NCBI GenBank assembly: GCA_039636865.1
Contig: CP144172.1
Coordinates: 1,426,001 to 1,490,000, forward strand
Direction: 5' to 3'
Source of the DNA: Dermatophilaceae bacterium Sec6.4
Lineage (GTDB): Bacteria > Actinomycetota > Actinomycetes > Actinomycetales > Dermatophilaceae
DNA length: 64,000 bases
Shown: positions 29,897 through 39,570 of the stretch, piece by piece
Position numbering within the stretch: the stretch's first letter is position 1
Layout: every line of letters begins with the position of its first letter
The notes under the pieces: model-generated
Databases searched by the model: none
What the model saw: only the letters and a program-made list of their open reading frames with translations
Told to the model about the DNA's origin: nothing
Program-made: the position numbers and the translations under genes

Positions 29897-30689
29897 CCAG
29901 GCTCGACCAGTCCTTCGGGGCGGACCCGGCGGGCCGGCTGTCGTCCTGGACGGACTGGTCAAAGCATTCAACGGGCGCCTCGCGGTGGACCACCTCTCGC
30001 TGCAGATCCCGGCCGGATCCGTCTACGGGATGCTCGGCCCGAACGGCGCGGGCAAGACCACGTCGATGCTGATGATGAGCGGATTGATGCGCCCGGACGC
30101 CGGGAGCGTGCAGGTGCTCGGCCACGACGTCTGGTCCGACCCGGCCGGCGCCAAGGCGCTCTTCGGCGTATCCCCGGACGGGCTGCGGCTCTTCGACATG
30201 CTCAGCGCCGCCGAGTTGCTGCGGTACGTGGGGGAGTTGCGCTCGATGCCGGGGCCGGTGATCGCACAGCGGTCGGCGGAACTGCTGCACGTGCTCGGGT
30301 TGAGCGAAGCGGCCAACGTGGTCGTGGCCGACTTCTCGGCCGGTATGACGAAGAAGATCGGGCTGGCCTGCGCAATGTTGCATGCTCCGCGGCTGCTGAT
30401 CCTGGACGAGCCGTTCGAATCGGTCGATCCGGTCTCGGCGCAGACGATGCGCGGTGTCATCGCCCGGTACGTGGCCGGCGGCGGGACCGTGGTGATCTCC
30501 AGTCATGTGATGGAGCTGGTCGAGACCGTCTGCGACCACGTCGCCGTGATCGTCGCTGGGCGGGTGCTCGCGGCCGGACGCACGGATGACGTACGCGGGG
30601 GGATCAGCCTGCACCAACGGTTCCTGGACCTGGTCGGCGCCGGGCCGGCAGGCGACTTCGACGGCGGGCTGGCGTGGTTGCGGTCCTGA
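29889..30689 (+). CDS. ABC transporter ATP-binding protein
   Basis: 266 residues from GTG 29889, overlapping ilvD by 8 nt. Walker [11 protein letters not shown], Walker [14 protein letters not shown] and switch His in [10 protein letters not shown]. The signature is degenerate: FSAGMTKKI in place of LSGGQ. It energises the membrane protein encoded next, whose start overlaps its end by 16 nt. Substrate unknown. The embedding between ilvD and ilvB might suggest export of something linked to amino-acid metabolism, but that is only position. Confidence 0.87.
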   Translation: MTDQARPVLRGGPGGPAVVLDGLVKAFNGRLAVDHLSLQIPAGSVYGMLGPNGAGKTTSMLMMSGLMRPDAGSVQVLGHDVWSDPAGAKALFGVSPDGLRLFDMLSAAELLRYVGELRSMPGPVIAQRSAELLHVLGLSEAANVVVADFSAGMTKKIGLACAMLHAPRLLILDEPFESVDPVSAQTMRGVIARYVAGGGTVVISSHVMELVETVCDHVAVIVAGRVLAAGRTDDVRGGISLHQRFLDLVGAGPAGDFDGGLAWLRS

Positions 30690-32248
30690 TCCGGCTGAAG
30701 CTGAATGTCCTACGACGGACGTTGGGCCGCGAGAGTTCACGCCTGATCAGCTACATCATCGGTGGGATCTTCGCCGGCTTCGTAGCAATCGCCTCCATCC
30801 CAGCGGCTATCGCCCTGCGCAGCGCCTCGGTGGACTCGGCGTCCATCTCGCTGCTGGCCCTCGCCACGATGACCGTGATGTGGATGCTCGCCCCGTTGTT
30901 GACGGTCGGCGTCGATGCGACCCTGGATCCGCAGCGGCTGTCCCTGTTCCCGCTGCGTGCCCGCCAGCTGTTGCCGGGACTTGTCGCAGCCGCCCTGGTG
31001 GGTATTCCGGGTGCTGTGACCATCGTTTTCGCGCTCGCCCACCTGGTCATCTGGAGCCGTTCGATCCCGGCATTGCTGGCTGCATTGTTCGGAGCGGTAC
31101 TGGGGGTCGTGACCGGCGTCGTCCTGTCGCGGGCGATCAGCTCGATGCTGGCGCGATCGTTGTGGAAGAGGCGCTCGCGATTCCTGGTGATGCTGCTCTT
31201 CCCGCTGCTCTATCTGATGCCGGCGCTGTTCAACCTGCTGTTGTTGTCCGGCGGCGGCGGTGCGCTGGGGTCATCGGGTCTGCGGCAGGCCGCCCGAGTC
31301 GCGGCATGGTCACCGTTCGGATGGGCGTGGGCGATGCCGTGGCAGGTGGCGCGCGGCGCATGGGGGTTGGCTCTGCTGGATCTGCTGCTGGCCGCCTGTT
31401 TCCTGGGCGCATTGCTGCTGCTGTGGGCGAGGGTGCTGAGCGTTGAACTGACCAGCACCGCACCTCAGGAGTCGGCGCGGGTGCGTGATCTACGGTCCAC
31501 CGCGTGGGGTTCGCGGGTGCGTTCATCCAATCCGCTCGCCGCGGTGACTAGACGCAGAATGCTCGCGTGGCGGCGCGACACCCGGCTCACGGCGCAGGCC
31601 GTCTCGATGACAACGGTGTCCCTGCTACCGCTGGTCCCCGCTCTGTTCGACAGGACGGGAGACTTTCCCAGCATTCCGGCGCCCACGCTGCTGATCGTCG
31701 CCGCAGGGGTCCTGACGGCCAATGACCTGGCCTACGACGGTTCGTCCTGGTGGATGCAGGTCGTCGCCGGGGTGCCCGGGTGGATCGACCGTGCCGGCCG
31801 GGTCCTGGCGATCGGAATCCCGGTGCTGGTGGTCGCGGTGCTCGTGTCGGTGCTGCAGGCTGCGCTGGGCCAACCCGTCGAGTGGTTGCTCGTCAGTGGA
31901 CCGTTGGCCAGCGCCCTCCTGGTCGCCCTCGGAGTCGGATGCGCGCTCGGTGCGCTCGATCCGGGTCAGGCCCCGCGGCGCGGTAGCAACCCGTTCGCAG
32001 GAAACGCCGGCAACGGTGCGCGCGGATGTCTGACCGCGGCCTCGACCTTCATTGCGCCGGCCCTGTTGTCCGCGCCGATCATCATCGGTGCGGTACTGGC
32101 CCGCGGGTCCGACACAGGCCAGTTCGCCGTGTTGCTCGCCGGTGTTCTCTGGGGTGGCGGTGTCCTCACGCTCGCCATCTGGTGGGGCGGGCAGCACCTG
32201 GATCATCGAGCGCCGGAGATGCTGGACAAGCTGCGCGTCTTCGGCTGA
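30674..32248 (+). CDS. ABC transporter permease
   Basis: 524 residues with about 12 predicted membrane helices in two clusters, separated by a cytoplasmic stretch near residues 255-300 (VRDLRSTAWGSRVRSSNPLAAVTRRRMLAWRRDT). The GTG start lies inside the ATPase gene. Large permeases of this kind in actinobacteria are exporters of unknown substrate. No substrate-binding lipoprotein is adjacent, in line with export rather than import. Confidence 0.82.
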   Translation: MVAVLIRLKLNVLRRTLGRESSRLISYIIGGIFAGFVAIASIPAAIALRSASVDSASISLLALATMTVMWMLAPLLTVGVDATLDPQRLSLFPLRARQLLPGLVAAALVGIPGAVTIVFALAHLVIWSRSIPALLAALFGAVLGVVTGVVLSRAISSMLARSLWKRRSRFLVMLLFPLLYLMPALFNLLLLSGGGGALGSSGLRQAARVAAWSPFGWAWAMPWQVARGAWGLALLDLLLAACFLGALLLLWARVLSVELTSTAPQESARVRDLRSTAWGSRVRSSNPLAAVTRRRMLAWRRDTRLTAQAVSMTTVSLLPLVPALFDRTGDFPSIPAPTLLIVAAGVLTANDLAYDGSSWWMQVVAGVPGWIDRAGRVLAIGIPVLVVAVLVSVLQAALGQPVEWLLVSGPLASALLVALGVGCALGALDPGQAPRRGSNPFAGNAGNGARGCLTAASTFIAPALLSAPIIIGAVLARGSDTGQFAVLLAGVLWGGGVLTLAIWWGGQHLDHRAPEMLDKLRVFG

Positions 32249-32318
32249 TGCGGGCCCGCCAGATCTGCCGTTTACGCGACTCGGGACACAGCCGGATGCG
32301 ATGGGGCACAGTGGGTCC

Positions 32319-32993
32319 ATGACGACCATCGCAATTTTTGGCGGCCACGGCAAAGTGGCGCTCGCCCTGTCCAGAATGCTGGTCGCTGCCGGCCACGACG
32401 TGCGGTCGATCTTTCGTAACGAGGAACACGTGCCCGACGTGCTCGCTACCGGAGCCAAGCCGGCGGTCGGCGACCTGGAGAAGCTGGATGTGCCCGCGAT
32501 GACCGAGATGCTGAACGGTGTCGACATCGTGGTGTGGGCGGCCGGTGCGGGCGGCGGCAGCGATGCGCGGACCTACGCCGTCGACCGCGATGCCGCGATC
32601 CGCAGCATGAATGCGACGGTGGCGGCCGACATCACGCGGTACGTCATGGTGTCGTACTTCGGCGCCGGGCCGGATCACGGCGTACCGCATGACAACTCGT
32701 TCTTCGCCTACGCCGACGCCAAGGCGGCCGCAGACGAGTATCTGCGCGGCACGGGACTGGATTGGACCATTCTGGGACCGAGCACGTTGACCGACGACGA
32801 CGCGACCAGCCGTATCGAGCTCACCGTTGTTGGTCCTGAGTCCACGGATTCCACGATCGAAGGGTCGTCGGTCAGCCGCGCGGACGTCGCAGCGGTGATC
32901 GCCGCAGTCGTCGACCTGAAGGCCTCCTGCGGCAAGGTGATCGACTTCAACAACGGACCGACGCCGATCGGCGAGGCGCTGGACGCTTTATGA
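32319..32993 (+). CDS. NAD(P)-binding protein (atypical SDR, YhfK-like)
   Basis: 224 residues from ATG 32319. N-terminal Rossmann motif IAIFGGHGKVALALSRML, then VVWAAGAGGGS and SFFAYADAKAAADEYL. Tyr and Lys are in the AYADAK context, typical of atypical SDRs that act as NAD(P)-linked isomerases or sensors (NAD(P)H-binding, NmrA-like). The substrate is unknown. It lies before the ilvB leader region on the same strand. Confidence 0.8.
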   Translation: MTTIAIFGGHGKVALALSRMLVAAGHDVRSIFRNEEHVPDVLATGAKPAVGDLEKLDVPAMTEMLNGVDIVVWAAGAGGGSDARTYAVDRDAAIRSMNATVAADITRYVMVSYFGAGPDHGVPHDNSFFAYADAKAAADEYLRGTGLDWTILGPSTLTDDDATSRIELTVVGPESTDSTIEGSSVSRADVAAVIAAVVDLKASCGKVIDFNNGPTPIGEALDAL

Positions 32994-33035
32994 GCACGGT
33001 GACTGTTCGGCGACGGGGTGCACGAGCTCGGTCGA

Positions 33036-33071
33036 TTTCACATAGTGAGATTCGCGTCTCAGTATGTTGAC
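33036..33071 (+). promoter_or_regulatory. Two-part operator-like element A (ilvB)
   Basis: TTTCACATAGTGAGA (33036-33050) is a near-palindrome. A second copy, TCTCAGTATGTTGAC (33057-33071), starts 21 bp later, two helical turns. The same arrangement occurs at 36868 and 39505, and a weaker copy at 37177, all near branched-chain amino-acid genes. The second copy overlaps the -35 hexamer TTGACG. An IclR-type regulator such as LtbR/NdgR, known for leucine genes in actinobacteria, is a candidate by inference only. Confidence 0.6.
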
Positions 33072-33095
33072 GCTGAAGTAACTCCTGGCGAAACT
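33067..33095 (+). promoter_or_regulatory. ilvB promoter (-35 TTGACG, -10 GAAACT)
   Basis: TTGACG at 33067-33072, a 17-bp spacer, then GAAACT at 33090-33095. The predicted transcription start, about 7 nt later, coincides with GTG 33102, the first codon of the leader peptide. Confidence 0.5.
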
Positions 33096-33101
33096 TGCCG
33101 T

Positions 33102-33140
33102 GTGGCCAGTCTCCTAGTACTTCCAAGGCACGCCCGCTGA
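33102..33140 (+). CDS. Leader peptide of ilvB (MASLLVLPRHAR)
   Basis: GTG start, 12 codons, TGA stop. Codons 4-7 are CTC CTA GTA CTT (Leu-Leu-Val-Leu); CTA, GTA and CTT are rare in this GC-rich sequence, so they would sharpen sensing of charged Leu and Val tRNA. The run ends 4 nt before a long hairpin (33127-33161), and the stop lies within the hairpin's 5' arm. A terminator follows at 33160-33196. The predicted mRNA start is at the GTG, so translation would begin without a leader. A longer reading from GTG 33045 is in frame but would begin upstream of the predicted promoter. BCAA attenuation is known for ilvBNC of Corynebacterium. Confidence 0.62.
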   Translation: MASLLVLPRHAR

Positions 33141-33198
33141 CAACCCGTCGGTGAGCGTGCCAGCCCTCAATGCCTGTCAAGGCTGGGGGCCTTTTTCA
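33127..33198 (+). terminator. ilvB attenuator: pause hairpin and terminator
   Basis: GGCACGC (33127-33133) pairs with GCGTGCC (33155-33161); the inner CGCTGAC/GTCGGTG adds seven pairs, two of them G-U, around the loop AACCC. Next, CCAGCC (33160-33165) pairs with GGCTGG (33181-33186), followed by GGGCC and a T5 tract at 33192-33196. The two stems share two bases. I do not see a strong antiterminator pairing by eye. ilvB starts 74 nt after the T tract. Confidence 0.62.
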
Positions 33199-33269
33199 TG
33201 CCACGTTCGGAAGGCTCACGAAGCCTGCACCAGATTCAGGTACGGCCGGATTCGCAACGCGAGGACACC

Positions 33270-35126
33270 ATGACCAACGTGAAGCAGCAATCGTTCGCTC
33301 CAGTGCCGACGGCTCCCGCCGGTGCGGGCAAGGTGACGCCGGCCGTGCCGGTCACGCCGGTAGAGGTGCTCACCGGAGCGCAGAGCCTGGTGCGCACCCT
33401 CGAACTGCTCGAGGTCGATACTGTCTTCGGGATTCCCGGCGGGGCAATTCTTCCGGCGTACGACCCGCTGATGGATTCCACCAAGGTGCGTCACATCCTG
33501 GTGCGTCACGAGCAGGGCGCCGGGCACGCGGCCCAGGGATACGCCGCAGCCAGCGGCAAGGTCGGTGTGTGTATGGCGACCAGCGGACCCGGCGCGACCA
33601 ACCTGGTCACCGCGATCGCCGACGCCTACATGGATTCGGTGCCGATCGTGGCCATCACCGGGCAGGTGGCGTCCCGGGTGATCGGGACGGACGCCTTCCA
33701 GGAAGCGGATATCCGTGGCATCACGATGCCGATCACCAAGCACAACTACCTGATCACCAAGTCAGCGGACATCCCCCGTGCACTGGCTGAGGCGTTCCAC
33801 ATTGCAGGCACGGGTCGACCCGGTCCGGTACTGGTCGACATCAGCAAGGACGCCCTGGTCGGCACGGCCGAATTCAGCTGGCCGCCGGTGTTCGATCTGC
33901 CCGGATACCGCCCGGTCACCAAACCGCATCACAAGCAGATTCGCGCTGCTGCCGAGCTGATCGCCGGCGCTGCGCGTCCGGTGCTCTACGTGGGTGGCGG
34001 AGTGATCCGCGCGGAGGCTGCCCGTGAACTCGCGCAGCTGGTCGAGTTGTCCCAGATCCCGGTGGTCACCACGTTGATGGCACGGGGCGTCTTCCCCGAC
34101 AGTCACCCCTTGCACCTGGGCATGCCGGGTATGCACGGATCAGTGGCAGCCGTGACGGCACTGCAGAAAGCCGATCTGCTCATCGCGCTGGGCACCCGGT
34201 TCGATGACCGGGTGACCGGCGAGATCTCTTCGTTCGCTCCCGAGGCGAAGGTGATCCACGCGGATATCGACCCCGCCGAGATCTCCAAGAACCGGGCCGC
34301 CGACGTGCCGATCGTGGGGGACTGCAAAGAAGTCATCAGCGAGCTGATCATGTCGATACGCGCCGATCAGGAAGCCGGTCGCGGCGGTGACTACGCCGAA
34401 TGGCGCACCCGCACGCAGGGGTGGGCCGCTACGTTCCCGCTCGGTTACACCCCGGACGACAACGCCACGGCAATCGCGCCGCAGTACGTCATCGAGCGGA
34501 TCGGCGCACTGACCGGACCGGAAGCCGTCTACGCCTCGGGTGTCGGGCAGCATCAGATGTGGGCCGCTCAGTTCGTGCAGTACGAGCGCCCCAACGCGTG
34601 GCTGAACTCCGGCGGACTCGGCACCATGGGGTACGCAGTGCCGGCCGCGATGGGCGCGAAGGTGTCCCAGCCCGACCGCGTGGTGTGGGCGATAGACGGT
34701 GACGGATGCTTCCAGATGACCAATCAGGAGTTGGCGACCTGCGTCATCAACAACATCCCGATCAAGATCGCCATCATCAACAACTCCAGCCTCGGCATGG
34801 TGCGGCAGTGGCAGACGCTGTTCTACAACCAGCGTTACTCCAACACCGACCTGAACACCTCGGTAGGTTCGCGGGTGCCCGATTTCGTCAAACTGGCGGA
34901 CGCGTACGGGTGCGTCGGTCTGCGCTGCGAGCGCGCCGAGGACGTCGACGCGACGATCCTGAAGGCGCTGGAGATCAACGACGCGCCGGTCGTGATCGAC
35001 TTCGTGGTCGAACGCGACGCGATGGTCTGGCCGATGGTCCCCTCGGGTGTCAGTAACGACATGGTGACGGTGGCGCGGGCGATGACCCCCGTCTGGGACC
35101 GCGACAGTGACGACGGCCAAGAATGA
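33270..35126 (+). CDS. ilvB: Acetolactate synthase large subunit
   Basis: 618 residues from ATG 33270 with GAGG at 33261-33264; an in-frame extension to 33198 would enter the attenuator and is not used. TPP enzyme: [10 protein letters not shown], catalytic Glu in [20 protein letters not shown], central FAD domain, and the TPP/Mg motif [15 protein letters not shown] with [12 protein letters not shown]. It condenses pyruvate with itself or 2-oxobutyrate, the first common step of valine, leucine and isoleucine synthesis. First gene of ilvB-ilvN-ilvC, with an attenuator and shared operator upstream. Confidence 0.96.
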   Translation: MTNVKQQSFAPVPTAPAGAGKVTPAVPVTPVEVLTGAQSLVRTLELLEVDTVFGIPGGAILPAYDPLMDSTKVRHILVRHEQGAGHAAQGYAAASGKVGVCMATSGPGATNLVTAIADAYMDSVPIVAITGQVASRVIGTDAFQEADIRGITMPITKHNYLITKSADIPRALAEAFHIAGTGRPGPVLVDISKDALVGTAEFSWPPVFDLPGYRPVTKPHHKQIRAAAELIAGAARPVLYVGGGVIRAEAARELAQLVELSQIPVVTTLMARGVFPDSHPLHLGMPGMHGSVAAVTALQKADLLIALGTRFDDRVTGEISSFAPEAKVIHADIDPAEISKNRAADVPIVGDCKEVISELIMSIRADQEAGRGGDYAEWRTRTQGWAATFPLGYTPDDNATAIAPQYVIERIGALTGPEAVYASGVGQHQMWAAQFVQYERPNAWLNSGGLGTMGYAVPAAMGAKVSQPDRVVWAIDGDGCFQMTNQELATCVINNIPIKIAIINNSSLGMVRQWQTLFYNQRYSNTDLNTSVGSRVPDFVKLADAYGCVGLRCERAEDVDATILKALEINDAPVVIDFVVERDAMVWPMVPSGVSNDMVTVARAMTPVWDRDSDDGQE

Positions 35127-35175
35127 CCGCCACGAGTAGAGCACTGCAGGCATTCAGGCGACGAGGAGAACTCTG

Positions 35176-35688
35176 ATGGCGCGGCACACCCTTTCGGTGC
35201 TGGTGGAGAACAACCCCGGCGTCCTGGCACGTATCGCGGGCCTGATCTCGCGGCGCGGATTCAACATCGACTCGCTGGCAGTCGGCCCGACGGAGCACCC
35301 CACGATGTCGCGGATGACGATCGTGGTCGATGTCGAGCAGGTCGCCCTGGAGCAGGTCACCAAGCAGCTGAACAAGCTCATCGAGGTACGCAAGGTGGTC
35401 GAGCTGGAGTCGGATGCTTCGGTGCAGCGCGAGATCGTGCTGATCAAAGTGCGCTGCGACGCCGGGAACCGAGCAGAAATCGTGCAGATCGCCGAGTTGT
35501 TCCGGTGCAATGTGGTGGACGTGGCCAACGACTCGCTGGTCATCGAAGCGACCGGCACACCCGGCAAGCTGACGGCACTGCTGAATATTCTGGAGCCGTA
35601 CGGTGTGCGCGAGCTGGTGCAGTCGGGGTTGGTGGCCGTGGGTCGGGGCGGTAAATCCATTACCGACCGCTCCCGGCGCTCGGCCTGA
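35176..35688 (+). CDS. ilvN: Acetolactate synthase small (regulatory) subunit
   Basis: 170 residues, GAGGAG before ATG 35176. N-terminal ACT domain (HTLSVLVENNPGVLARIAGLISRRGFNIDSLAVGPTE) that binds valine for feedback control, and a C-terminal domain that activates IlvB. Second gene of ilvBNC, 49 bp after ilvB. Confidence 0.95.
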   Translation: MARHTLSVLVENNPGVLARIAGLISRRGFNIDSLAVGPTEHPTMSRMTIVVDVEQVALEQVTKQLNKLIEVRKVVELESDASVQREIVLIKVRCDAGNRAEIVQIAELFRCNVVDVANDSLVIEATGTPGKLTALLNILEPYGVRELVQSGLVAVGRGGKSITDRSRRSA

Positions 35689-35717
35689 GTTGACCGCGAG
35701 CCACCCGACACACTTGA

Positions 35718-36785
<1,068 letters not shown>

Positions 36786-36794
36786 GTTACCACC

Positions 36795-36844
36795 ATTTGG
36801 ACATGCTCAACGGGGCACATATGCCCCGTTGAGCATGTCCAAAT
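36795..36844 (+). terminator. Perfect 23-bp inverted repeat after ilvC (loop CATA)
   Basis: The arms at 36795-36817 and 36822-36844 are exact complements around a 4-nt loop; the centre reads GGGGCACATATGCCCC. It starts 10 bp after the ilvC stop. The stem would terminate transcription, but there is no T tract, and such perfect arms are longer than needed. It shares the core ACATATG with palindromes at 47962-48039 and 51289-51320. Confidence 0.7.
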
Positions 36845-36867
36845 CGGGAGAGTCAGTCCGACTGCTT

Positions 36868-36903
36868 TCTCAAAATGTGAGATGCGGGTATCGAAGTGTG
36901 GAT
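36868..36903 (+). promoter_or_regulatory. Two-part operator-like element B (after ilvC)
   Basis: TCTCAAAATGTGAGA (36868-36882) is almost a perfect palindrome. The second copy, TATCGAAGTGTGGAT, is at 36889-36903. Spacing is the same 21 bp as in elements A and C. TATTCT (36913-36918) is a possible -10 box, giving a transcript start near 36925. Confidence 0.6.
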
Positions 36904-37034
36904 ACCCGGGCCTATTCTCGATCCAGGTTCGGCGCCGACCGGCGTCCCCAGACTCACCAGCCCACCTGACTGTCATCAGCGGTTACCCCCGCATCGACGG
37001 CGCGCGGCTCACGCATCGATTACCTGGGAGAGAC

Positions 37035-37097
37035 ATGTCTGAGAATCAGCTCGAAATGCAACGCGCTCTGCAAGAATCAATGGATCTGCGCGACTGA
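37035..37097 (+). CDS. 20-codon ORF (possible microprotein or leader)
   Basis: ATG 37035 is preceded by GGGAG at about 8 nt and encodes MSENQLEMQRALQESMDLRD, then TGA. Residues fit an amphipathic helix. There is no run of Leu, Ile or Val codons, so it is not a classical attenuator peptide. It lies between operator element B and a strong terminator, where serA stands in related genomes. It could be a microprotein of the branched-chain regulon, a leader of leuB, or fortuitous inside a small RNA of about 215 nt (36925-37140). Confidence 0.4.
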   Translation: MSENQLEMQRALQESMDLRD

Positions 37098-37114
37098 CGA
37101 CGCGGATACGAAGC

Positions 37115-37145
37115 AAGCCCCGGACATCTGGCCGGGGCTTCTTCA
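37115..37145 (+). terminator. Strong intrinsic terminator upstream of leuB
   Basis: AAGCCCCGG (37115-37123) pairs with CCGGGGCTT (37132-37140) around 8 nt, followed by CTTCTTC-type pyrimidines. It separates the 20-codon ORF from the leuB promoter. Confidence 0.78.
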
Positions 37146-37176
37146 TGTTCCGGACGCATGACCGTCGGCTCGGATG

Positions 37177-37225
37177 TCTTGCCATGCGAGATCGCTGTTT
37201 CGAATGCCAAGACAGTGATTAGCGT
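37177..37225 (+). promoter_or_regulatory. Weaker operator-like element D and leaderless leuB promoter
   Basis: TCTTGCCATGCGAGA (37177-37191) and TTTCGAATGCCAAGA (37198-37212) match elements A-C in layout (second copy 21 bp after the first) but with more differences. TAGCGT at 37220-37225 is 8 nt before ATG 37234, and no ribosome-binding site is present. Confidence 0.45.
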
Positions 37226-37233
37226 GCGCGGGT

Positions 37234-38310
37234 ATGACGATCAACCGCACGGATCCCTCAGCAGTCTCATTGCCCGACGCGATCAACCTGGCGGTCATCG
37301 GCGGTGACGGGATCGGCCCGGAAGTCGTTGCCGAGGGCTTGAAGGTGCTGGACGCGGTAACGACCGCGCGCGTTTCGCGCAACGAATACGACCTCGGCGC
37401 GCGTCGCTGGCACGCGAGCGGCGAGATTCTCCCGGACTCGGTCGAGACCGAATTGCGTGGCCATGACGTCATCCTGCTGGGTGCGATCGGCGACCCGAGC
37501 GTGCCGAGTGGGGTCCTGGAGCGCGGCCTGCTCCTGAAGTTGCGGTTCGATTTCGACCACTACATCAATCTGCGCCCGGCGAAGCTGCTTCCGGGTGTCC
37601 GCTCACCGCTCGATGTGGACAGCGTCGCTCCCGGTGGGATCGACTTCGTGGTCGTGCGGGAAGGGACCGAGGGCCCCTACACCGGCAACGGCGGAGCGCT
37701 GCGCGTCGGTACGCCGGGCGAGCTGGCTACCGAGGTGAGCGTCAATACCCGCTTCGGCGTCGAGCGGGCGGTGCGTGACGCGTTCGCCCGTGCCCAGGCC
37801 CGCCCACGCAAACACCTGACGTTGATCCACAAGCACAACGTGCTGGCCTACGCAGGTCACCTGTGGCGCCGCACCTTCGAAGAGGTGGGTGCGCAGTTCC
37901 CCGATGTGACGACCGCCTACTGCCACGTGGACGCGGCCACCATCTACCTGGTGACCGATCCAGGCCGGTTCGACGTGATCGTCACCGACAACCTCTTCGG
38001 AGACATCGTCACCGACCTGGCAGCCGCGGTGACCGGGGGTATCGGCCTGGCCGCCTCGGGCAATATCAACCCCGAAGGCACCGCGCCGTCGATGTTCGAG
38101 CCGGTTCACGGGTCAGCACCCGACATCGCCGGCCAGGCCAAGGCCGACCCCACCGCGACGATCCTGTCGGTCGCCATGCTCCTGGAGCACCTGGGGCGGC
38201 CAGACGAAGCCGCCCGGGTGCACGCAGCGGTCGCAGCCGACCTCGTCTCGCGCGGTGCTGTCCCGCGCTCGACCAGTCAGGTCGGCGACGCCATTGCCGC
38301 TGGAGTATGA
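37234..38310 (+). CDS. leuB: 3-isopropylmalate dehydrogenase
   Basis: 358 residues. Beta-decarboxylating dehydrogenase: [18 protein letters not shown], the Arg-containing substrate loop [34 protein letters not shown], catalytic Lys in LIHKHNVL, and metal-binding Asp in [16 protein letters not shown]. It oxidises 3-isopropylmalate in leucine synthesis. Residues 1-18 precede the fold. Start ATG 37234, likely leaderless. ilvE follows after 85 bp. leuA, leuC and leuD are not in the window. Confidence 0.95.
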   Translation: MTINRTDPSAVSLPDAINLAVIGGDGIGPEVVAEGLKVLDAVTTARVSRNEYDLGARRWHASGEILPDSVETELRGHDVILLGAIGDPSVPSGVLERGLLLKLRFDFDHYINLRPAKLLPGVRSPLDVDSVAPGGIDFVVVREGTEGPYTGNGGALRVGTPGELATEVSVNTRFGVERAVRDAFARAQARPRKHLTLIHKHNVLAYAGHLWRRTFEEVGAQFPDVTTAYCHVDAATIYLVTDPGRFDVIVTDNLFGDIVTDLAAAVTGGIGLAASGNINPEGTAPSMFEPVHGSAPDIAGQAKADPTATILSVAMLLEHLGRPDEAARVHAAVAADLVSRGAVPRSTSQVGDAIAAGV

Positions 38311-38395
38311 GCGTGCGGCGTAGCCTGATCCCACCCCAGCCCCAGTAACGCGCGTCACACCCAGCACGCGCGGCACGCACTCCGAGGAGACCGAC

Positions 38396-39490
38396 ATGGC
38401 CCTGACCTTCGACGTGACCGAGCGCCCCGACCCCGTCAGCGACCAGCAGCGCGCCGCCGTGCTGGCCGACCCGGGCTTCGGTAACTACTTCACCGACCAC
38501 ATGGTCACGGTGACGTGGACGAAGGGTGTCGGTTGGCACGATGCGCGCGTCACCCCCTACGGTCCGATCGCCATCGATCCTTCTGCGGCTGTGCTGCACT
38601 ACGCGCAGGAGATCTTCGAGGGGATGAAGGCCTACCGGCATGCCGACGGCTCGGTCTGGACCTTTCGGCCGGAGCGGAACGCTGCCCGATTCGCCCGCAG
38701 CTCTGCCCGGATGGCGTTGCCGGTCATGGACGAGACGGACTTCATCGATTCGTTGCGGGCGCTGGTTACCGTCGACAAGTCGTGGGTGCCCGAGGCCGAT
38801 GGCGCCGAAACCTCGCTCTACCTACGTCCGTTCATGTTCGCGTCCGAGCCGTTCCTCGGGGTTCGTCCCTCGAACGTGGTGACGTTCTGTGTGATCGCCT
38901 CACCGGCCGGCGCGTATTTCAGCGGGGGCGTCAAGCCCATCTCGCTGTGGATCTCCACAGATTTCGCGCGTGCGGGCGACGGGGGAACCGGTGCAGCCAA
39001 GTGCGGTGGCAACTACGCGTCCTCGCTCGCGGGCCAGCTCGAAGGTAATGAGCAGGGCTGTGACCAGGCCGTCTTCCTGGACTCCTCGACGCATACCTAC
39101 ATCGAGGAGCTCGGCGGGATGAATCTGTTCTTCGTCTACCGCGATGGTCGCCTGGTCACGCCCTCGCTCACCGGATCGATTCTGGAAGGGGTGACCCGCG
39201 ACTCGATTCTCACGCTGGCCAAAGAGCTGGACCTTCGTCCCGAAGAACGCCGTATTCCGATCCAGGAATGGAAGGACTGCGCCGCGTCCGGGGAGATCGC
39301 GGAGGTGTTCGCCTGCGGCACCGCGGCCGTCATCACACCCGTCGGTGAACTGAAATGGGATGGTGGATCGTGCGATCATCGCCGCGCGGGACACACCGAT
39401 GAGGTGGCCCTGAAGCTGCGGTCGGCACTACTGGACATCCAGTACGGCCGAGTGGAGGACACCCGCGGCTGGATGACGCGGCTCGCCTGA
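38396..39490 (+). CDS. ilvE: Branched-chain amino acid aminotransferase
   Basis: 364 residues with GAGGAG 7 nt before ATG 38396. Fold-type IV PLP enzyme: YAQEIFEGMKAYRHADGSVWTFRPERNAARFARS, the PLP Lys within AAKCGGNYASSLAGQLEGNEQGCDQ, ELGGMNLFFV and FACGTAAVITPVG. It makes valine, leucine and isoleucine from 2-oxoacids with glutamate. It lies between leuB and the cimA leader, so it serves the final common step of the pathway encoded here. Confidence 0.95.
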   Translation: MALTFDVTERPDPVSDQQRAAVLADPGFGNYFTDHMVTVTWTKGVGWHDARVTPYGPIAIDPSAAVLHYAQEIFEGMKAYRHADGSVWTFRPERNAARFARSSARMALPVMDETDFIDSLRALVTVDKSWVPEADGAETSLYLRPFMFASEPFLGVRPSNVVTFCVIASPAGAYFSGGVKPISLWISTDFARAGDGGTGAAKCGGNYASSLAGQLEGNEQGCDQAVFLDSSTHTYIEELGGMNLFFVYRDGRLVTPSLTGSILEGVTRDSILTLAKELDLRPEERRIPIQEWKDCAASGEIAEVFACGTAAVITPVGELKWDGGSCDHRRAGHTDEVALKLRSALLDIQYGRVEDTRGWMTRLA

Positions 39491-39504
39491 CGACGCAAGA
39501 GATT

Positions 39505-39540
39505 GTTCACATGGTGAGACGATCGTGTCGAAGTGTGGAC
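39505..39540 (+). promoter_or_regulatory. Two-part operator-like element C (cimA)
   Basis: GTTCACATGGTGAGA (39505-39519) plus TGTCGAAGTGTGGAC (39526-39540), with the same 21-bp offset as elements A and B. From position 3 of the first copy onward it matches A or B at most columns. Confidence 0.6.
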
Positions 39541-39564
39541 GGGAAAAGCCTGAGGCGAGATAGT
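39536..39564 (+). promoter_or_regulatory. cimA promoter (-35 TGGACG, -10 GATAGT)
   Basis: A 17-bp spacer separates TGGACG (39536-39541) from GATAGT (39559-39564), exactly as in the ilvB promoter. The predicted start falls on GTG 39571. Confidence 0.5.
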
Positions 39565-39570
39565 CGGCGG

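Noticed and set aside
27728-29971. A 747-codon open frame antisense to the SixA-like gene, ilvD and the ABC ATPase gene
   Set aside because: It has no family motif and mirrors the third-position GC bias of real genes on the other strand. It is a typical high-GC shadow.
33064-33081. Five-codon ORF MLTLK before ilvB
   Set aside because: Overlaps the -35 hexamer and is too short to sense amino acids.
33045-33140. A longer 31-codon leader for ilvB from GTG 33045
   Set aside because: In frame with the leader peptide, but it would begin upstream of the predicted promoter and inside the operator. The short form fits the -10 box better.
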